From CAZWCE01 sp964632505 (GTDB taxonomy: Bacteria; Planctomycetota; Planctomycetia; Pirellulales; Thermoguttaceae), in NCBI GenBank assembly GCA_964632505.1, contig CAZWCE010000039.1, positions 1 through 14,230 of the forward strand: a stretch of DNA of 14,230 bases. Reading direction: 5' to 3'. Made by a program: the position numbers and the translations under genes. Of this stretch, positions 7,150 to 14,185 are shown piece after piece; position 1 is the stretch's first letter, and every line of letters starts with the position of its first letter. The notes below the pieces were generated by a model that did no database searches, had not been told where the DNA came from, and saw nothing but the letters and a program-made list of their open reading frames with translations.

Positions 7150-7533
7150 ATGAGTATCATGGACAAAGAGATTTCCCTGAAGGAGCACGAGACGCAATCC
7201 TCCGAAGAGACGCGAGCGATGAACGACCTCGTCGTTCGCGAACCGGCGAAAAAAGACGTGCCGCAGCATTCTATGGAAGAACGCATGCGGAATGAGCTTT
7301 CGGAGTGGATACACGAGAGGAAAGACGCTTCGTTTCTCAGTCTTCCTTGTGGATTGCCTATCTTAGCGGCTGGATTTCTTTCCATCGGAGAAATTAAAGC
7401 GAACGGCGCGAATCAAACGTTGTTCGCAGCTTACCAAGAATCTCAGGGCATGAAGGACAATATTTTCGGCGATCTGAAAATGGTGATTTTCCGCCAATTG
7501 GCTGAAAATTACGATATCGAGTTTGACGGTTAG
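7150..7533 (+). CDS. small conserved-cysteine protein A (paralog of the next gene)
   Basis: The product is 127 aa; GGAG at 7140-7143 lies 6 bases before the ATG. It has two parts: a charged, probably disordered N-terminus (about 1-48, rich in E, K, D) and a compact C-terminal region. It aligns over its whole length with the gene at 7776. Shared blocks are EET, DLVxREPxK, EERxRxELxEW, PC(G/S)LPILAA, SIGE, SxGMKDxIFGDL and VIFxQL. The single cysteine (Cys67 in SLPCGLPILAAGF) is conserved in both. There is no signal peptide, nor a clear membrane segment beyond the short PILAAGFL patch. I do not recognise the family and assign no function. A perfect terminator follows, so it is probably its own transcription unit or the end of one from 6460. 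Confidence 0.85.
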   Translation: MSIMDKEISLKEHETQSSEETRAMNDLVVREPAKKDVPQHSMEERMRNELSEWIHERKDASFLSLPCGLPILAAGFLSIGEIKANGANQTLFAAYQESQGMKDNIFGDLKMVIFRQLAENYDIEFDG

Positions 7534-7572
7534 ACCGTTGGCCATCCCCCCCCAGTCAAGCAACCCCACGAC

Positions 7573-7599
7573 GCCTCCCCTCCTTGGGGAGGCATTTTT
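7573..7599 (+). terminator. intrinsic terminator after small protein A
   Basis: GCCTCCCC (7573-7580) pairs perfectly with GGGGAGGC (7586-7593) around a 5-base loop, followed by ATTTTT. The terminator after paralog B has nearly the same stem, so it appears to have been duplicated with the gene. Confidence 0.9.
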
Positions 7600-7602
7600 C
7601 GA

Positions 7603-7735
7603 ATCGCGGATTCGATTTTGAAGTCCGCATAGTGGACACATAATCACTGGCTTATGATTTCGCGTGGCGTTCGATAGTCGAGTGATTTTCGAGGACGGTC
7701 ATTCAGTTCGGCCTCGATCTTCGTTAAACGGTATG
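7603..7735 (-). mobile_element. IS30-family 3' end remnant with terminal repeat
   Basis: On the minus strand the sequence ending at 7650 reads KIEAELNDRPRKSLDYRTPR, then EIISQ and a stop. This is the signature C-terminus of IS30-family transposases (NxRPRKxLxYxTP). The element end follows at 7603-7629, and those 27 bases recur exactly at 14013-14039, the left end of the IS30 element at the window's right edge. Because the transposase reads towards 7603 here and away from 14013 there, the two copies are right and left terminal repeats in the correct mutual orientation. Only about 130 bp remain: the rest of the transposase is gone and the leader of paralog B begins directly afterwards. Confidence 0.82.
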
Positions 7736-7775
7736 TCTGTTTTTCACCCTCTGTTTCGAAAAGGAGTTGTTACAA

Positions 7776-8165
7776 ATGAGTGTTACCATGAACAAGAAGA
7801 TTGCTGAGATTTCTTCCGGAAAGGAACAACTGAAGGAGGAATCGTTCGAAGAGACTCAAGTGCTGGAGGATTTGGTTCGCGAAGAACCGACGAAGGCAAA
7901 GGAGCCTCAGCTTCCGCCGATCGAGGAACGCCTCCGATCCGAGCTGCGCGAGTGGGTCCAACGGAGTCAAGAAGAAACCTCTCTCGGACGCCCTTGCTCG
8001 CTCCCCATTCTTGCAGCGTCGCTCATCTCCATCGGAGAAACCACGAAGATGGACGGCATTTTATTCTACGCATATTTGAAGTCCTTGGGAATGAAGGACG
8101 GGATTTTCGGTGACCTGAATAGGGTCATTTTTAGCCAGCTCAAAAAAGGAGATGGTAGCGAATAA
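7776..8165 (+). CDS. small conserved-cysteine protein B (paralog of the preceding gene)
   Basis: The product is 129 aa from the ATG at 7776. GGAG at 7763-7766 is 9 bases upstream, and the leader matches that of paralog A (CACCCT, TGTTTC, AAAAGGAGTT). An in-frame TTG at 7767 overlaps that site and is unlikely. The N-terminal 50 residues are highly charged (KEQLKEESFEETQVLEDLVR), the C-terminal region compact. Relative to A it lacks three residues between SIGE and LF. The lone cysteine (Cys70 in GRPCSLPILAASL) is kept. The family is unrecognised. The pair looks like a tandem duplication that carried leader, gene, 3' UTR and terminator; an IS30 remnant now separates the copies and may have replaced B's original promoter. 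Confidence 0.85.
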   Translation: MSVTMNKKIAEISSGKEQLKEESFEETQVLEDLVREEPTKAKEPQLPPIEERLRSELREWVQRSQEETSLGRPCSLPILAASLISIGETTKMDGILFYAYLKSLGMKDGIFGDLNRVIFSQLKKGDGSE

Positions 8166-8203
8166 GCCGATTGCCATCCCTCCTCATCTGTACGTAAAAC
8201 GAT

Positions 8204-8229
8204 GCCTCCCCTTGATGGGAGGCTTTTTC
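8204..8229 (+). terminator. intrinsic terminator after small protein B
   Basis: GCCTCCC (8204-8210) pairs with GGGAGGC (8217-8223) around a 6-base loop, followed by TTTTTCT. It is homologous to the terminator at 7573 and separates the small genes from the desulfurase. Confidence 0.88.
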
Positions 8230-8240
8230 TCTCGAATTGT

Positions 8241-8246
8241 TATAAT
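8241..8246 (+). promoter_or_regulatory. possible -10 element before the desulfurase
   Basis: A perfect TATAAT lies 12 bases before the ATG at 8259, directly after the terminator. No -35 hexamer is visible at 16-19 bases. If used, transcription would begin a few bases before the start codon, giving an almost leaderless mRNA, which would fit the absence of a properly spaced ribosome binding site. Confidence 0.35.
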
Positions 8247-8258
8247 AGGGTATGAGGC

Positions 8259-9446
8259 ATGAAGAAGCAACGTCGAAGAATCTACCTCGATCATAATGCG
8301 ACCCGCCCCGTCGACCCTGGCGTGGCCAAGTCGCTCCAGATTCTTCTGGAAAGACCCGATTTGGGCAATCCCTCTTCTGATCACCAGGAGGGCAAGAATG
8401 CTCTCCGCCTTTTGGATGAGGCGAAGGACACTTTTTTCGGAGCGATCGGTGCGAAACACGCTCGCCGGGAACTCCTCTTCACGGCGTCGGCGACCGAGGC
8501 GAATCAACTGGCGATTCTCGGATTCCTTCAACCGATGCCCTATCCGAGAAGGAGGAAGCTCCTCTGCTCGGCCGTCGAGCACAAGTCGGTGCTCGACGCC
8601 ATGGAAGCCGCGAATCGGATGGGGGCGGCGGTTGAGCTCATTAGGGTCAACTCCGATGGCCGGATCGATTTGGACGCGCTCGGTGAACATATCGAGCGAG
8701 ATTCCAAAAAAATCGTATTCGTTTCCTGCATGGCCGCCAATAACGAAACCGGGGTCATCCAGCCGGTCGAGGAGATCGGTCGCTTGCTGCGGAAATATCC
8801 CAGGTTGATCTTCCACGTCGACGCCTCTCAGGCTCCCGGGAAGATGCCTTTGGACATCGCCCGTTGGAATGCCGATCTTATTACCTTTTCCGGCCACAAA
8901 ATCGGTGCCCCTGTCGGCGTCGCCGCCCTGTATATCGCCAATCAGAAGCTGATGATGCTCCGCCCGCTAGCGATTGGCGGGGGACAACAGCTCAACATAC
9001 GCGGGGGGACGATTCCCGTGTTGCTGGCCCATACTCTCTCCATCGCGATGAAAAACACAATGGAAGATGGTCGCCATGGAGAGATCGCGAACATGCGCGA
9101 TCGATTCGAAGCGATTCTCCAGGAACGGCTCAACATCGATATCGTCGGGCAAAAGGCCCCTCGACTCAGCAACACCTCGTTGTGTCTCTTTCCTGAAAAC
9201 CTCAAAACCGGCGGCGAACCCATCGCCAAGCTCCTCGACCAAGAGATGAACATTGCCGCCACCGGCAAGTCCGCATGCCTCGACGAATACTCCACATCGC
9301 ATGTGCTGGCCGCCATGGAGTTTTCGAAAGAAGAGGCCGATCGCGCGGTCCGTTTTTCGTTCGGCCCTCAAAACGTGATGGAGGATGCCCTCGAAGCCGC
9401 GGAACGGATTGTTCGCCGCTTACGCCAAAAAAGAGCACCTCGATAG
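8259..9446 (+). CDS. cysteine desulfurase, NifS/IscS-type class V aminotransferase
   Basis: The product is 395 aa, full length. PLP-enzyme motifs run in order: YLDHNATRPVDPGV (9-22), GNPSS (36-40), FTASATEANQLAI (74-86), the ring-stacking His in AVEH108, NNETG (161-165), the PLP-binding Asp in HVDASQ (Asp188), the Schiff-base Lys in SGHK214, GGGQQLNIRGGT (240-251) and RFSFG. The active-site cysteine is Cys340 in GKSACLDEYSTSHVL; it would carry the persulfide formed from L-cysteine. Odd points: FTASATEA replaces the usual FTSGGTE, and NIRGGT replaces RSGT with its substrate-binding Arg, although an Arg is nearby. No IscU, SufE, regulator or tRNA-thiolation gene is adjacent, so it looks like a specialised or orphan copy; the neighbouring conserved-Cys proteins are possible sulfur acceptors. 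Confidence 0.93.
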   Translation: MKKQRRRIYLDHNATRPVDPGVAKSLQILLERPDLGNPSSDHQEGKNALRLLDEAKDTFFGAIGAKHARRELLFTASATEANQLAILGFLQPMPYPRRRKLLCSAVEHKSVLDAMEAANRMGAAVELIRVNSDGRIDLDALGEHIERDSKKIVFVSCMAANNETGVIQPVEEIGRLLRKYPRLIFHVDASQAPGKMPLDIARWNADLITFSGHKIGAPVGVAALYIANQKLMMLRPLAIGGGQQLNIRGGTIPVLLAHTLSIAMKNTMEDGRHGEIANMRDRFEAILQERLNIDIVGQKAPRLSNTSLCLFPENLKTGGEPIAKLLDQEMNIAATGKSACLDEYSTSHVLAAMEFSKEEADRAVRFSFGPQNVMEDALEAAERIVRRLRQKRAPR

Positions 9447-9475
9447 AGAAACTTGACCGGCGAATTCGTATCGAT

Positions 9476-9509
9476 ATATTGGTGATTGCCCCATATTGGT
9501 GATTGCCCC
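9476..9509 (+). repeat. 17-bp perfect tandem repeat upstream of the sigma gene
   Basis: ATATTGGTGATTGCCCC occurs twice back to back (9476-9492, 9493-9509), ending 52 bases before the sigma-factor ATG. It is the only sizeable structure in the 115-bp gap. The position suggests a double binding site for a regulator, or a duplicated promoter element recognised by the sigma factor itself; a replication-slippage duplication is the dull alternative. Confidence 0.6.
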
Positions 9510-9561
9510 TGACTCGTTCGTTTCGATGGAAATCTTACTCTGTTTTATCAAGGAAAGTGAC

Positions 9562-10131
9562 ATGGATATCGCAAAACACATCGAAAAATTATATGAAACG
9601 GACCTGCAGAAAGGGAAGCGGATGATCGCGAGTCGCCTTCAGCGGCCGTTTGATTCCCTGACGGTTGAGGATCTTTTCCACGAAGCCCTCTTGGGAATTC
9701 TGCGAAGGGTGTCGAATCATCGAGATTCGATTCGGGAGTTCAACCATTATTTCATAACGGTGATTCGTAACACGGTCAACAAACATCTTGGTGTTCAAAA
9801 AAAACAAACCAATCAATTTCTCTCCATCGAGTTGGAGGACATCATGGCGACCGAACTTAGTCTGTATCAGTTGGAGATGGAAGAGGAAGATTTCTGGGAG
9901 TTCATGAAAAAAAATTACTCGGATGAAGAAATTACCATCCTGAAAATGAGGTTTTCCGAGGGGTTATCTTATCGGGAGATTGGGTACCGCCAGGGCATTT
10001 CTGAAAGCTGTGCGAACCAGCGCGTTTTGCGTATTTTCGATCGGACGAGAAAGTATAAGAAGGAGATTTGGGGGGTGGAGGGCTCTGTGTTTTTCCAAGC
10101 ACGACCCGTTCAGCTGGAAAGGCGGATTTGA
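9562..10131 (+). CDS. ECF-type RNA polymerase sigma factor
   Basis: The product is 189 aa from the ATG at 9562, which follows AAGGAAAG at 9550-9557; the in-frame ATG at 9496 lies inside the tandem repeat and lacks a site. Region 2 spans about 10-78 (SLTVEDLFHEALLGILRRV, then FNHYFITVIRNTVNKHL, the -10 recognition helix). Region 4 spans about 106-168, with the helix-turn-helix SYREIGYRQGISESCANQRV (136-155) for the -35. No region 1 or 3 is present. A charged linker (81-110) and a 20-residue tail follow the HTH. The gene ends 34 bases before the kinase gene, so the two are surely co-transcribed. No anti-sigma gene is adjacent, and control by the kinase is the natural inference. Thr34 precedes the conserved acidic pair E36-D37 and is a candidate phosphosite. 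Confidence 0.9.
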   Translation: MDIAKHIEKLYETDLQKGKRMIASRLQRPFDSLTVEDLFHEALLGILRRVSNHRDSIREFNHYFITVIRNTVNKHLGVQKKQTNQFLSIELEDIMATELSLYQLEMEEEDFWEFMKKNYSDEEITILKMRFSEGLSYREIGYRQGISESCANQRVLRIFDRTRKYKKEIWGVEGSVFFQARPVQLERRI

Positions 10132-10165
10132 AGACGATTTTCAAGTGATCAGGAATTGGTGAGTC

Positions 10166-13100
10166 ATGACCGACTTCTCGGAAAAAGATCTCCAGCAAGG
10201 ACAGATCGAACGATTCTTCCGCCGTCATTTGGGCAAGGCGACCCCGAAGCAGGCAAAAATCGTCGTCGGCGTCATTAACATTGGTGCTGATCAAGAATAT
10301 ATCCTGGTGAGAACGCTCGGCGGAAGAACGGGTCAGGTTTTTGAAGCACTTGACAAAGCGACGCAAGAGGTTTGTGCCATCAAGCTCTTTCCGTTGAACT
10401 CTCGAAAGGACCGACTCGCCTTCTCCCGGATCAGGGAAGTCTCGGTCAAGCTTCAGCACCCCTGTATCGTTCACGTGAAAGAAGTGGCCGTTACGGAAGA
10501 CGGATCGACCGGTATCCTCATCACGGACTTCTTGGAGGGAAAACCGCTGCAAGATTTAGTCCTCTCCGGGTTCAATAATTTGCAAAACCTTTTCCGTGGC
10601 ATCTGGCAGATTTCCGATGCTCTCGGCCATCTGCATCAGCAAGAGCTCATTTACCGCGATTTGAAGCCGCACAATATCATCCTTTCGGAGAACGGTCGGG
10701 TCACCCTCCTTGATCTCGATTTGATTGCTCCTCTCGATCCTCCATCCGAGATGGAAGCGCGAGAAGGCACTCCCGAATACGCGGCTCCGGAGCTGTTGAA
10801 TCCCAATCCGGTCATGCTGCACCCGAACCAGGATGTCTATTCCTTTGGCAAGGTGTTGTACGAGCTCATCGTCGGGCCTGTTTTTTCGAGAATGCCGTTG
10901 GAAAAAGTACGAGAGATCTTTGCCAGGGAAATGTTCCCTATACCAAGGAAGAATCTCTCGTTCGAAGAACGCGAGCTATTACGAATCGCCCTCAAGTCCC
11001 TCTCCAACCGACCGGAAAGGCGGTACCAGAGCGGTGATGAGATCAAAGACGAGCTTCTGCGACTGAAGCAGGGACACCCGATTCAAGCCCCTTTCCTTCC
11101 CACCCGGGCGGAACGGATTTTCAAAAGGGCCTCCGATCATTGGCGGATCGTGCTTGCGGTCACCGCTTCGATCCTGCTTTTTTCGGCGATGGCCTTTCAG
11201 CAGGCCAAACTAGAAATGAGTCGCCGACAAGAAGCGCGTCAAGCGGAGATCGCCGAACGCGAAGCGGAGATCCATCGGTACCACACTCTTCTGACCGACG
11301 CGGAGGCGGAGATGACCCGTCGCCAGCCCGGTTGGACGTGGCGAGCCTTGTCGCGTATCGATGCCGCGATGGACCTCGGCATCCGAAGAGAAGAAGATTC
11401 GGCTCATCTGCGTTCGATGGTCCTCACCGCGGTCACCTCGATCGATGTGAAAGAAGAACCGGATCTTCGATTGCCGATGCACGCCCGATGCCTGGCGCTT
11501 TCGCCCGAGGGTCGATTTCTCGCCGCCGGTGGAAAGTCGGTGGCGCATTTGGCCAACCCGATCCAGATTCTCGACTTGGAAACGGGCCGGCGATTCGCCG
11601 TCTTCACGCCCTGGCAAGACGTCACGAGAGAATCGCTTCAGAGCACCATCAAACTGCGGGGAGATGGAGTCCGCTCCCTCGTTTTTGTTCAGCTCGGCCC
11701 CGGAAGGCAACTCTTGGCCGCCGGAACACGTTTCGGGCTCATCGCCGTCGGGGAGCTGAAGAGATCCGAAAACGGTCTCTTTTGGGATTTCGCTTGGCGA
11801 AGAGCCTGGCGCGCCCATGACGGAGAAGTCCAAGATCTGGCCTTTCTTCCTGACGGTCTCGTTTCCGTGGGGCACGATCACCGCGGTCGCATGTGGAATC
11901 TGGAAGGTGAGGGGGACGATCCGAAAATTCGAGAAGAAATCGAGGGGGTAGAAGCGGTCGCGGAGTTCCTCGACTCCGAGAGAAACCCGACGTTCCTTCA
12001 GCACGGTCTCCACGGCGACAATCACCAGATTCACTCCATCGCGGTCCAAGAGTCCGGCCCGCTCGCTGCCTCAGGCGGTGGCGATGGGAGGGTGCATCTT
12101 TGGCACGTCGGCTCGATGCACAGGCTCTACTCGCTTCCCGGCCAGGCGGAGCATATCGGGGTCGCTATAGGCGAAGAGCGTCTTGCGATCGCCCACGATG
12201 ACGCCGTCGGGGTCTACCGGCTCAGAGTTCCCGAATCCGCCCGCTCCCTGCCCGTCACCCCAGGGGACCTCCTCGCGATGGCCCCTTCGCCGGAGGGTAC
12301 CTGGGTGGCGTGTCTTTCGAGACGGTGGGACCAACGATGCGAGCTTTCCCTGATCGGCGGCGATCAGGAACCTCAGGTTCTGGCGGAGGACCTGGATTGC
12401 ATGCCCGAGGAGACGGCGATCGCCTGGGACCCCCGCGGCCGAAAAATTGCGGTGCGCACGACTTCCGACCGGGTGCTGCTTTTCGATACGCTCGAAAAAG
12501 ATTCTGTCGAGGAGATCTCATTCCCGGGACAGGAAATCGCCTTCCGGGGGAAGGATGGCCTCGTCACCATCCGTCGGATGGAACGACCCGTACTCAACCT
12601 GAATTGCAAATGGATCGATCGCGATGCGGCACTCCGGACCCTCGCCGCTCTTCTGCATCCCGAAAAGCAACTCTTCTTCTCCCTCGCGGCTTTCGCTTTG
12701 AAGGAGCAATCAGATAGGGAACACGCGACGACTGCTATTTCGAGAGCGGCCTGGTCGATCGTCGAGAGGAAAAGAAATGGTGAAGAAAAAATCACCGGCT
12801 GGTGGAGCTCCCTGCTCGAGAAGTCGATGACCGGTCGCGCCAGGATTCATAGCTTGGCCGCCGATCCCGTTTCCGGCCGAGTGGTCTGGGGGACCGAAGG
12901 CGGCTCCGTCAAAATGCATATTCCCCAGGAAGGCTCCTTAGAGCATCTGTTTGCCGGGCAGGGCATCGTGAGTGCCGTTGCGATTTCTCCCGTCGCGGAA
13001 ATAGTCGCGGCCGGGAATCATCGTGGTCAGGTCGTGGTGCACCATCGGGCAGTCGGGGCGCGTCAACAATTCAGCGTACCGGTGCAGGAGGCGATTCGCT

Positions 13101-13351
13101 CGATCTCCTTCTCCCCAAACGGCGATCTCCTTGCGGTGGCTGCCGGAAAAGAGATGTCTTTCTGGTCTTTGGAGAAAGATGGCGTCGAGTTGCTGCTTTC
13201 GCTCCCATACTCCGATGAAATCGAATCCGTTCATTTCTCGAACGAACGGATATATGTACATCTGTCCAAAAACCGATCCGTTCTGGTTTACGACCTGACT
13301 CAGCTGAACGATCATTTAGGTATCCACGGCATACCTGGCATACAGAGGTGA
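10166..13351 (+). CDS. transmembrane Ser/Thr protein kinase with WD40-like C-terminal domain
   Basis: The product is 1061 aa. A short lead (1-45) precedes a Hanks-type kinase domain (about 46-300): glycine loop LGGRTGQV, ATP-anchoring Lys73 in CAIK, helix-C Glu91, catalytic YRDLKPHN (Asp165, Asn170), metal Asp183 in DLD, APE at 207-209 and DVYSFG (Asp223). The HRD His is Tyr and the DFG Gly is Asp; the charged catalytic residues are all kept, so activity is expected. One membrane helix (326-346) and a coiled coil (347-385) follow, then GWTWRALSRIDAAMDLG, a linker typical of planctomycete-type kinase/WD40 fusions. About 435-1050 holds degenerate WD40 blades (AHDGEVQDLAF, GGGDGRVHLWHV, IRSISFSPNGDLLAVAA), interrupted by a helical insert near 815-890. 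The propeller should lie outside the membrane and sense a ligand or protein, the kinase inside. Its likely substrate is the sigma factor. Confidence 0.94.
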   Translation: MTDFSEKDLQQGQIERFFRRHLGKATPKQAKIVVGVINIGADQEYILVRTLGGRTGQVFEALDKATQEVCAIKLFPLNSRKDRLAFSRIREVSVKLQHPCIVHVKEVAVTEDGSTGILITDFLEGKPLQDLVLSGFNNLQNLFRGIWQISDALGHLHQQELIYRDLKPHNIILSENGRVTLLDLDLIAPLDPPSEMEAREGTPEYAAPELLNPNPVMLHPNQDVYSFGKVLYELIVGPVFSRMPLEKVREIFAREMFPIPRKNLSFEERELLRIALKSLSNRPERRYQSGDEIKDELLRLKQGHPIQAPFLPTRAERIFKRASDHWRIVLAVTASILLFSAMAFQQAKLEMSRRQEARQAEIAEREAEIHRYHTLLTDAEAEMTRRQPGWTWRALSRIDAAMDLGIRREEDSAHLRSMVLTAVTSIDVKEEPDLRLPMHARCLALSPEGRFLAAGGKSVAHLANPIQILDLETGRRFAVFTPWQDVTRESLQSTIKLRGDGVRSLVFVQLGPGRQLLAAGTRFGLIAVGELKRSENGLFWDFAWRRAWRAHDGEVQDLAFLPDGLVSVGHDHRGRMWNLEGEGDDPKIREEIEGVEAVAEFLDSERNPTFLQHGLHGDNHQIHSIAVQESGPLAASGGGDGRVHLWHVGSMHRLYSLPGQAEHIGVAIGEERLAIAHDDAVGVYRLRVPESARSLPVTPGDLLAMAPSPEGTWVACLSRRWDQRCELSLIGGDQEPQVLAEDLDCMPEETAIAWDPRGRKIAVRTTSDRVLLFDTLEKDSVEEISFPGQEIAFRGKDGLVTIRRMERPVLNLNCKWIDRDAALRTLAALLHPEKQLFFSLAAFALKEQSDREHATTAISRAAWSIVERKRNGEEKITGWWSSLLEKSMTGRARIHSLAADPVSGRVVWGTEGGSVKMHIPQEGSLEHLFAGQGIVSAVAISPVAEIVAAGNHRGQVVVHHRAVGARQQFSVPVQEAIRSISFSPNGDLLAVAAGKEMSFWSLEKDGVELLLSLPYSDEIESVHFSNERIYVHLSKNRSVLVYDLTQLNDHLGIHGIPGIQR

Positions 13352-13639
13352 ACCAATCGAGAGGCCGATATAAGCAACTGGAATCATCAACTAATTCAAA
13401 AATAATATAATCCGTAAGTGCAGGAATATTATAGAATTCCGTCGATCGCCCATTAAAAACCGCATGAATCGGCCCTTTTTGTTTGACACGGAAAACAGTA
13501 AGTGGATATCATGCTAATAATTATTTTCTTTGCTCATTTTTCAAGCAATATCTTCTACAAGAGCACATCGAGGTAGATTATTGCAGGTCAGTGATGGTCA
13601 ACCTGGTATTTCTGGTATTTGTCCGCTTAGCAAGCGCGA
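13352..13639. other. AT-rich spacer after the kinase
   Basis: No gene is supported here. Composition turns clearly AT-rich after the kinase stop. A TTGACA (13483-13488) with TATCAT 18 bases on (13507-13512) could be a promoter reading into the IS5 remnant, but nothing else supports it. There is no convincing terminator for the kinase: CCG(N7)CGG before CCCTTTTTG at 13460-13482 is only a 3-bp stem. Confidence 0.35.
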
Positions 13640-13848
13640 ACAGACAGGGCAATTATACCCGCAGTAAAACGCGAAGCCGAGTGGAATATGTATACGGTAT
13701 TCAATCGATGATGGCCGACGACTTGCTCCTGTGTACCATCGGCCTTGCCCGGGCAGCGATGAAAATCGGGTTTCACAACTTGCCGTACAACATGAACCGA
13801 TTGCGATGCCTGCTGAAGCCACCGAAGCAGAAACGAGCCATGAGATGA
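13640..13848 (+). pseudogene. IS5-family transposase C-terminal remnant
   Basis: The frame reads RSKTRSRVEYVYGIQS, then CTIGLARAAMKIGFHNLPYN and MNRLRCLL. This is the end of IS5-family DDE transposases: the R-x3-E block holding the catalytic Glu (RSRVE), then the (R)TIGLARA-KIG--NL-YN-RL helix. The Lys expected seven residues after the Glu is Ser. Complete transposases are 250-340 aa, and the two catalytic Asp regions are absent upstream, so only the last 65-70 codons remain. The open frame extends back to 13483, but the first 50 codons show no transposase character. Confidence 0.75.
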
Positions 13849-14012
13849 GATACGCAGACATCGTTGGAATAATTTGTTATCGAATGTCCGAATCCAGTTT
13901 GCCTTTGCCATGAAACCTATGTAGTGGCAAGCACTCAAGTGAGAATGAATCCAATTCCGGCAAGCATGAGTGTTTCTGCTGAATATCGTCAATTGAAAAA
14001 TTGAAAAAGGAG
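13849..14012. other. spacer between two IS remnants
   Basis: I see no gene here. The stretch is the junction between the IS5 tail and the IS30 left end and presumably contains the IS5 right terminal repeat, which I cannot identify without its mate. Confidence 0.35.
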
Positions 14013-14053
14013 ATCGCGGATTCGATTTTGAAGTCCGCAAAAAAGATTGAAAG

Positions 14054-14124
14054 GACATCGCAGGTTGTGTTCGATAAGTTGGGTAACCAACACTCAACAC
14101 CGAACACAGGAGGCCTGCGATGTC
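14054..14124 (+). promoter_or_regulatory. hairpin enclosing the transposase ribosome site and start codon
   Basis: Three nested perfect stems occur: GACATCGCAGG (14054-14064) with CCTGCGATGTC (14114-14124), TGTGTTCG (14066-14073) with CGAACACA (14101-14108), and GTTGG (14078-14082) with CCAAC (14087-14091) closed by GTAA. That is 24 pairs in 71 bases. The GGAGG ribosome site (14109-14113) lies in the internal loop and the ATG (14120-14122) inside the lowest stem. RNA entering from outside the element would hide the start. A start site inside the structure, for example from TTGAAA at 14047, would omit the left arm and leave the start open. Confidence 0.75.
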
Positions 14125-14185
14125 GTACCGGCATTTTAGCATCGAAGAGCGTGAGATGATAGCCCGAGGTTTGTCGGGGGTGTAG
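14120..14185 (+). pseudogene. IS30-family transposase, N-terminus, frameshifted
   Basis: From the ATG at 14120 the frame reads MSYRHFSIEEREMIARGLS, the canonical start of IS30 transposases (xYxHLSxEERexIaxgL), then meets a stop at 14183. The expected continuation, an N-terminal helix-turn-helix, can be followed only by shifting frame after the G-run at 14175-14180; even then the match soon fails and other stops appear near 14222. The ribosome site GGAGG is 6 bases upstream. Either the gene is decaying or the G-run carries a sequencing error near a contig end; programmed frameshifting this early would be unusual for the family. Confidence 0.7.

Noticed and set aside
7546..7553. Run of eight C residues after paralog A as a frameshift site
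   Set aside because: It lies after the stop codon, and neither frame change would add a plausible extension; it is probably just an unstable homopolymer in the 3' UTR.
8184..8897. 237-codon minus-strand ORF
   Set aside because: It is antisense to the cysteine desulfurase, has no motif of its own, and its length follows from the GC-rich codon pattern of the real gene.
11210..12049. 279-codon minus-strand ORF, and a 226-codon plus-strand ORF at 11140-11820
   Set aside because: Both are out-of-frame shadows inside the kinase/WD40 gene, of low complexity and without start signals.
13460..13482. Terminator after the kinase
   Set aside because: Only a 3-bp CCG/CGG stem precedes the T-run; this is too weak.
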